From: Ectobacillus sp048976805
GTDB lineage: Bacteria > Bacillota > Bacilli > Bacillales > Bacillaceae_G
NCBI GenBank assembly: GCA_048976805.1
Contig: JBHGUR010000018.1
Span: 1-36,586, forward strand
Length of the DNA stretch: 36,586 bases
Direction of reading: 5' to 3'
Shown: piece after piece, positions 32,951 to 36,586 of the stretch
How the letters are laid out: the number at the start of each line of letters is the position of its first letter
How positions within the stretch are numbered: position 1 is the first letter of the stretch
Notes under the pieces: model-generated
The model's database searches: none
What the model saw: only the letters and a program-made list of their open reading frames with translations
Told to the model about the DNA's origin: nothing
Program-made: the position numbers and the translations under genes

Positions 32951-32979
32951 TAGTATGTGATGAACTGTTTTTCATATGC
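32951..32979 (-). promoter_or_regulatory. sigma-G promoter of the first SASP gene
   Basis: On the minus strand, GCATA (32975-32979) and CATACTA (32951-32957) are separated by 17 bases, which matches the forespore sigma-G consensus exactly. Confidence 0.75.
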
Positions 32980-33117
32980 ACTATAGCCATAATGAAATTT
33001 ATGGAAACCATTGACTTTTTTATCTGAAAATGATATAATTTCCGGTCCAACCTATCTAATGCGCGGCAAGTAAAACATCTATTATTTTCAGCTGTATATG
33101 CTAAGTTCTTATTCAGG

Positions 33118-33272
33118 AATCTATATCACAGGGCTATATAGAACTAGGAGCTGCTTGCCCTCGCTTCCTTCTTCTGTATGGAGCAGAAACAGGCTTTGGC
33201 TGTTTCTATGCATATAGTCGACTGCTCTCTCCCATCTAAAAAATAGCCTTTAAGTTGCTTTTTAATTTGTAT
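33118..33272 (+). repeat. dispersed repeat, diverged copy, tandem with the next
   Basis: It follows the same block order as 33273-33468 (GGCTATATAGAACTAGGAGC, CTTGCCCTCGCTTCC, GTTTCTATGCATATAGTCG, GCTCTCTCCC, TTTAATTTGTATATAT) but with many changes. Head-to-tail with the next copy, it forms a tandem of about 350 bases upstream of the tRNA-like element. Confidence 0.6.
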
Positions 33273-33468
33273 ATATATCCAAATTATTATTTGGACATAT
33301 GCATCGCGACTAGGTAGAACAAACAGCGCCTTGTACTTGCTTCCTCTCCCTCTGATTTTCCGTCGCATGGGGAAAGGATAGGTTTTGACCGCTTCTATGC
33401 ATAGTCGGATGCTCTCCCCTTTTAAAAGAAAGGTTTTATGTTCTTTTTTCAACTTGTATTTATATACA
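33273..33468 (+). repeat. dispersed ~190-bp repeat, copy 3
   Basis: Close copy of 8161-8350 and 29623-29816, with TATATCCAAATTATTATTTG, TAGAACAAACAGCG, CTTGTACTTGCTTCC, GGTTTTGACCGCTTCTATG and TTTATGTTCTTT all present in the same order. It ends 40 bases before the sigma-G-like promoter of the second SASP gene. Confidence 0.75.
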
Positions 33469-33506
33469 GCCTCTCCTTCTTCACAAAATTTACCAAAAAA
33501 CTAGCA

Positions 33507-33535
33507 GTATATATATCTGTTTCTCACCCATACTA
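33507..33535 (+). promoter_or_regulatory. sigma-G-like promoter upstream of the tRNA-like element and SASP gene
   Basis: GTATA (33507-33511) and CATACTA (33529-33535) are 17 bases apart, the same -10 and spacing as the promoter of the other SASP gene. The start of transcription would fall near 33542, so the tRNA-like element is inside the SASP mRNA leader. Confidence 0.6.
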
Positions 33536-33568
33536 TGATTACAACAGCTCCACAAATCCACAAACCGA

Positions 33569-33622
33569 TGGATTAGAGCCGAAACGGCGGCTGCACTGGT
33601 TCGAATCCAGCTAATCCAACCA
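33569..33622 (+). ncRNA. 54-nt tRNA-like element without D- and anticodon arms
   Basis: TGGATTA (33569-33575) pairs perfectly over 7 bp with TAATCCA (33612-33618), followed by discriminator A and an encoded CCA (33620-33622). The T-arm is ACTGG-TTCGAAT-CCAGC (33595-33611), four of five pairs plus a canonical TTCGAAT loop closed by G-C. The 19 bases between acceptor and T-arm (33576-33594) are too short for D- and anticodon arms. They can form one hairpin, either GCCG-AAA-CGGC or AGCCG-AAACGG-CGGCT. The element lies 27 bases upstream of a SASP start codon and downstream of a sigma-G-like promoter. It may be processed by RNase P or RNase Z, serve as a leader structure, or be a tRNA gene with an internal deletion. 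B. cereus has a described non-canonical tRNA-like RNA (tRNAOther); whether this is related cannot be told here. Confidence 0.6.
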
Positions 33623-33648
33623 ATACTATTCTCTAAGGAGGAATTCAC

Positions 33649-33852
33649 ATGGCAAACCAAAGTTCTAGAAACAAACTAGCAGTACCAGGAGCTGAATCTG
33701 CATTAGACCAAATGAAATATGAAATCGCCCAAGAATTTGGGGTAAGCCTAGGTGCTGACGCAACTGCGCGCGCTAACGGTTCCGTAGGCGGAGAGATTAC
33801 AAAGCGTTTAGTGGCAATGGCTGAACAACAATTAGGCGGTTTCCAAAAATAA
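33649..33852 (+). CDS. alpha/beta-type small acid-soluble spore protein
   Basis: A 67-residue forespore DNA-binding protein. MKYEIAQEFGVSLGADATAR holds the GPR-cleaved Glu-Phe bond, and NGSVGGEITKRLVAMAEQQL is the second family signature. The ATG has AAGGAGG eight to nine bases upstream. Its mRNA leader, if it starts at the sigma-G-like promoter, would be about 105 bases long and carry the tRNA-like element. A terminator follows and also serves tcyC from the other side. Confidence 0.95.
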   Translation: MANQSSRNKLAVPGAESALDQMKYEIAQEFGVSLGADATARANGSVGGEITKRLVAMAEQQLGGFQK

Positions 33853-33865
33853 ATAATAAATGGCT

Positions 33866-33897
33866 AAAAAGGTCCCGGGCATCCCGGGACCTTTTCT
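33866..33897. terminator. bidirectional terminator between the SASP gene and tcyC
   Basis: AAAAAGGTCCCGGG CAT CCCGGGACCTTTT is a very stable hairpin with A- and T-runs on both sides, placed between converging genes. Confidence 0.9.
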
Positions 33898-33899
33898 TT

Positions 33900-34634
33900 C
33901 TATTGAATAAGTTGTAAAAAACGTTTCGTACGCTCTTCTGTTGGGTGCAAAAGCACTTCTTCCGGTGTTCCTTGTTCAACAATTACGCCGCCATCCATGA
34001 AAATAACCCGGTTGGCAATGTCGCGTGCAAACCGCATTTCATGCGTAACAACAACCATCGTCATACCTTCTTGCGCAAGCCCCTTCATAACCTTCAATAC
34101 TTCTTGCACCAGTTCAGGATCCAAAGCTGATGTCGGTTCATCGAATAAAATAACCTGCGGCTCCATTGCAAGCGCGCGGGCAATACCGACACGCTGCTGC
34201 TGCCCTCCAGAAAGCTGAAACGGATATAGATTCATTTTATCAGCAAGGCCTACTTTCGTTAAATAATACTCAGCCTTTTGGCGCGCTTTTTCTTTTCCCT
34301 CTTTTTTTACTGTCACAAGCCCTTCCATTACATTTTCAATAGCTGTAAAATGGGGAAACAAATTATGATGCTGAAATACCATCCCCGTTTGGCTGCGCAG
34401 CTTGGCAATGTCACGCTTTGTTACCTTTTTAGAGAAGTCCAGCTGCTCCTCTCCAATTCGAATCATACCGGCATCAGGGGTTTCCAGCACATTTAAGCAG
34501 CGCAGCAATGTCGTTTTTCCAGAGCCAGAAGGGCCGATAATAACAACTACCTCCCCTTTTGCTACTTCCATGTCCACGCTGCGGATAACTGTATTGTCCC
34601 CAAAGCTTTTTTGCAGTTGTTGAATTGATATCAT
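33900..34634 (-). CDS. tcyC: TcyC-like ATPase of an amino-acid ABC importer
   Basis: A 244-residue polar-amino-acid transporter ATPase. Walker A GPSGSGKTT, Q-loop VFQHHNLFPHFTAIENV, signature LSGGQQQRVGIARALA, Walker B VILFDEPTSALDPELV and H-loop VVVTHEMRFARDIA are intact. AAGGAG lies 11 bases before the ATG. It is the last gene of the binding protein-permease-ATPase operon and 21 bases after the permease. The cystine assignment rests on the similarity of the binding protein to B. subtilis TcyA. Confidence 0.88.
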   Translation of the reverse strand: MISIQQLQKSFGDNTVIRSVDMEVAKGEVVVIIGPSGSGKTTLLRCLNVLETPDAGMIRIGEEQLDFSKKVTKRDIAKLRSQTGMVFQHHNLFPHFTAIENVMEGLVTVKKEGKEKARQKAEYYLTKVGLADKMNLYPFQLSGGQQQRVGIARALAMEPQVILFDEPTSALDPELVQEVLKVMKGLAQEGMTMVVVTHEMRFARDIANRVIFMDGGVIVEQGTPEEVLLHPTEERTKRFLQLIQ

Positions 34635-34655
34635 ACAAGCCTAAACTCCTTAGCA

Positions 34656-35357
34656 TTATTTTGAAACGTAGCGCTCCATACGTTTTTCCAGCCATTGCTG
34701 TACAATAGACAAGAAAAAACAAATAATCCAATAAATAATTGCAGCCAACGTGTACACAATTAAAAATTCATAATTCGTTGATGCGATTTCTTGCGCTTTT
34801 CGGAACATTTCGGTTACTAAAATCAAGGACGCCAATGAAGTATCCTTCACAAGGCTAATGAACGTATTAGACAGCGGCGGAACAGAAATTCGGCTGGCCT
34901 GCGGCAAAATAACCCGCTGCAAAGCTTGGCGGTACGACATTCCAATCGTATACGCCGCCTCCCATTGCCCTTTTGGAATTGCCAAAATAGATGCACGAAT
35001 AATTTCGGAAGCATACGCCCCAACATTTAAGGAAAATCCAAGAATAGCTGCCGGGAATGGATTGATGACCACTCCAATTGTCGGCAAGCCGTAAAAAATA
35101 ATAAAAAGCTGCACAAGCAGCGGTGTCCCGCGAATAATCGAAACATATACGCGGGCAATCCATTCCAGCACACGATTTCCGGAAATGCGAAATAGTGCTG
35201 TAGCAGTGGCTAAAAAAAGCCCTGCGATAAAGCTAATCAATGTTAAAGGGATTGTATTGAAAAGAGCACCCTTCAGCATAGGCATGAAGGATGCTTTCAT
35301 AATATCAATCCAAACAGACAATCTATCTGCGTCTAAAATCGCATTACTTAAGTACAT
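34656..35357 (-). CDS. tcyB: TcyB-like permease of an amino-acid ABC importer
   Basis: About 233 residues, with five predicted transmembrane helices and the HisM-type inner-membrane signature. The EAA loop, QWEAAYTIGMSYRQALQRVILPQA, contacts the ATPase. The segment RGTPLLVQLFIIFYGLP is typical of polar-amino-acid permeases. The start is uncertain: ATG at 35357 overlaps the end of tcyA by 14 bases with a weak GGTG site, whereas an internal ATG at 35300 (MKASFMPMLKGALF) would match the length of some homologues better. Confidence 0.85.
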   Translation of the reverse strand: MYLSNAILDADRLSVWIDIMKASFMPMLKGALFNTIPLTLISFIAGLFLATATALFRISGNRVLEWIARVYVSIIRGTPLLVQLFIIFYGLPTIGVVINPFPAAILGFSLNVGAYASEIIRASILAIPKGQWEAAYTIGMSYRQALQRVILPQASRISVPPLSNTFISLVKDTSLASLILVTEMFRKAQEIASTNYEFLIVYTLAAIIYWIICFFLSIVQQWLEKRMERYVSK

Positions 35358-36153
35358 TTTCACCAAACCATTTCATCGCAATTTTATCGTACGTGCCATC
35401 TTTCATCATGTCATCTAACGCTTTGTTTACTTCCGCTACAAGCTTGTCGCTTCCTTTACGGAACATGAAGCCGCTCTCTGCCGCTTCTTCTTCTGTATCA
35501 ACAATTTTAATTTTTGCATCTTTCTTTGTCGCCAAATAATTTAATACCGATAAACGGTCGTTAATTGTTAAATCGACGCGGCCGGAGCTCAACAGTTCTA
35601 CAGCTTGGTTGAATCCTTCAACACCAACAATTTCTGCCCCATATTTCTTTGCCATATCACTATAATTGCTCGTTAACGATTGGGCTGCTTTCAACCCTTT
35701 GATTTCTTCAAATGTTGCGGGCTTGTCCTTATCTTTTGGAATAACAAGCACTGCTGAAGATGAAATATACGGTTTAGAAAAATCATATTTCTTTTCACGG
35801 TCCGGGCGAATGCCGACCTCATTTGCAATCATGTCAAAACGCTTTGCATCCAATCCCGCAAACATTGCGTCCCATTGCGTCTCTTTGAATACCGGCTTTA
35901 CGCCCATGCGCTTTGCTACTTCCTCAGCTATTTCCACATCAAAGCCGGTAAGCTTTCCGCTTTCGTCATGGAAGGTAAACGGCGGATATGTTCCCTCCGT
36001 ACCGATTAAAAACTCGCCTTTTTTCTTAATGCTTGCTAAAACATCATCTCCTGCAGCCGGTTTGGTTTCTTTCTTTTCTTCCTTCTGTGCACAGCCGGCT
36101 AACATACCAACTGCAAGCATTGCTACCAATAAAAATGAAACTAACTTTTTCAC
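35344..36153 (-). CDS. tcyA: TcyA-like amino-acid (L-cystine) binding lipoprotein
   Basis: About 269 residues. A GTG start at 36153 is chosen because GGAGG stands eight bases upstream; an ATG five codons earlier would put the ribosome site inside the gene. The signal MKKLVSFLLVAMLAVGMLAG ends at lipobox Cys21. The solute-binding domain has IGTEGTYPPFTFHDESGKL, GFDVEIAEEVAKRMG, FKETQWDAMFAGLDAKRFD, AQSLTSNYSDMAKKYGAEI, GRVDLTINDRLSVLNYL and IAMKWFGENV, all closely matching B. subtilis TcyA, the L-cystine receptor. It heads the operon with permease and ATPase following. Confidence 0.9.
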   Translation of the reverse strand: MKKLVSFLLVAMLAVGMLAGCAQKEEKKETKPAAGDDVLASIKKKGEFLIGTEGTYPPFTFHDESGKLTGFDVEIAEEVAKRMGVKPVFKETQWDAMFAGLDAKRFDMIANEVGIRPDREKKYDFSKPYISSSAVLVIPKDKDKPATFEEIKGLKAAQSLTSNYSDMAKKYGAEIVGVEGFNQAVELLSSGRVDLTINDRLSVLNYLATKKDAKIKIVDTEEEAAESGFMFRKGSDKLVAEVNKALDDMMKDGTYDKIAMKWFGENVLK

Positions 36154-36261
36154 GCGACAATCCTCCATATTCTGATAAGAATTCTAAGCATAAATCATTG
36201 TATACAAGCTATGGATGCTTTTCAACTAAAAAGTTTACCGTTAGTTTAACCGTTTCTTTGT

Positions 36262-36422
36262 GAACTACCCACCACTTAGCGACTGACGCCGCTTGAAGTG
36301 GGGGCTTCCAAAGACCGAAAGATCGCCTTCTTCTTTTATTGCTCCTTCGCTCACAAACGTAAGAGTTCATGTCCAGAGCCTTACATTCGCGGTGTTCCTA
36401 CCGCTACTGAAACCGATAGAGA
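36262..36422 (-). ncRNA. right end of the tnpB element with putative omega RNA
   Basis: Directly after the tnpB stop, the minus strand carries about 160 bases ending in the hairpin GCCCCCACTTCAAGC..GCTAAGTGGTGGG and then TAGTTCA near 36261. In IS200/IS605-type elements this stretch is both the transposition end and the scaffold of the TnpB guide RNA, and the bases beyond it (below about 36260) would be the guide. The right-end call is firm in structure; expression as a guide RNA is inferred. Confidence 0.6.
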
Positions 36423-36586
36423 TTACACAGCTAAAGAGTGCTGAGGTAATGCTGCAAACCCGTATTGCTTCAAATTACAAGCGGCATTATAATCTCTATC
36501 GGTTTTTGCACCACATTCGGTACAGTGATACGTCCTTTCGGACAAAAGCAGTGTTTCTTTTTTATGTCCGCAACAGCTACAAATTT
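36423..36586 (-). CDS. tnpB: TnpB, C-terminal part (IS200/IS605 family RNA-guided nuclease), cut by the window edge
   Basis: The visible 54 residues read ICSCCGHKKETLLLSERTYH, then CTECGAKTDRDYNAACNLKQ, then YGFAALPQHSLAV before a TAA at 36423. This is the zinc ribbon (CSCC and CTEC) and the third RuvC motif, with the catalytic Asp in TDRDYNA, of TnpB, the transposon-encoded RNA-guided DNA nuclease related to Cas12. Both elements are intact in what can be seen. The N-terminus and any tnpA lie outside the window. The conserved RuvC III motif suggests an active or recently active element. Confidence 0.88.
   Translation of the reverse strand, partial: ICSCCGHKKETLLLSERTYHCTECGAKTDRDYNAACNLKQYGFAALPQHSLAV

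Noticed and set aside
33144..33452. 102-codon minus-strand frame
   Set aside because: It runs through the tandem dispersed repeats and is not kept in the copies at 8161 and 29623.
33569..33622. A normal tRNA gene
   Set aside because: The acceptor stem, T-arm and CCA are present, but the space for D- and anticodon arms is only 19 bases and no anticodon loop can be drawn, so it is listed as a tRNA-like element.
36178..36262. CymR or S-box type control element upstream of tcyA
   Set aside because: I tried to align the upstream bases to the CymR consensus and saw no acceptable match, and no S-box leader structure is visible.
1..36586. CRISPR array, rRNA genes, prophage module or complete IS element
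   Set aside because: No regularly spaced direct repeats, no rRNA-like sequence and no phage structural genes are seen; the IS3 and tnpB sequences are both cut by the window edges.

Overview
The window reads as chromosomal DNA of a low-GC, endospore-forming Firmicute of the Bacillaceae. It carries two alpha/beta-type small acid-soluble spore protein (SASP) genes, a SpoIIP, YhaL, two YjcZ-type miniproteins and the YheC/YheD coat-associated family. Much of the gene order matches the Bacillus subtilis yha and yhe neighbourhoods (prsA-yhaL-yhaM-yhaN-yhaO, yhaR, hemZ-yhaX, yheA-yheC/D-yheE, yxkF-msmX). A tcyABC-like cystine transporter closes the window. The exact species cannot be fixed from sequence alone.

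Layout. 1-1.3 kb is a scarred segment: the 3' end of an IS3-type transposase runs into a RelE-like toxin gene, followed by its antitoxin gene and a truncated membrane permease. 1.5-6.2 kb (minus strand) holds an M23 murein hydrolase activator with a perfect WalR-type box upstream, two nested repeats, a SpoIIP and an orphan sensor histidine kinase. Divergent from the kinase, 6.5-8.1 kb is a lipoprotein multicopper oxidase with a Met/His-rich insert and a long inverted repeat in its promoter region. 8.1-9.2 kb has a dispersed repeat and very small genes, including two YjcZ-type proteins. 9.4-17.8 kb is the prsA / glpP / yhaL-yhaM-yhaN-yhaO / yhzD / yhaR block. 18.3-22.6 kb has an acyl-CoA synthetase, hemZ and yhaX. 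23-29.5 kb has a 3-methyladenine DNA glycosylase, yheA and a five-gene operon of four tandem YheC/D ATP-grasp genes ending in yheE. 30.2-32.3 kb is yxkF-like plus msmX. 32.4-33.9 kb carries a zinc-ribbon protein and two SASP genes. 33.9-36.2 kb is tcyABC. The window ends inside a tnpB gene with its right end / omega-RNA region.

Three layers of non-coding structure stand out. (1) A 54-nt tRNA-like element with a perfect 7-bp acceptor stem, canonical T-loop and encoded CCA, but no D-arm or anticodon arm, lies between a sigma-G-like promoter and the start codon of one SASP gene. (2) A roughly 190-bp dispersed repeat occurs at least six times, once as a tandem pair and twice inside MITE-like inverted termini. 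(3) Three copies of an IS200/IS605-type right-end hairpin are present, two of them without any transposase or nuclease gene.

Working together: most metabolic genes are housekeeping (RNA decay by YhaM, YhaN/YhaO nuclease-type complex, lipoprotein foldase PrsA, sugar-importer ATPase MsmX, cystine import). The SpoIIP, SASP, YhaL, YjcZ and YheC/D genes point to spore formation.
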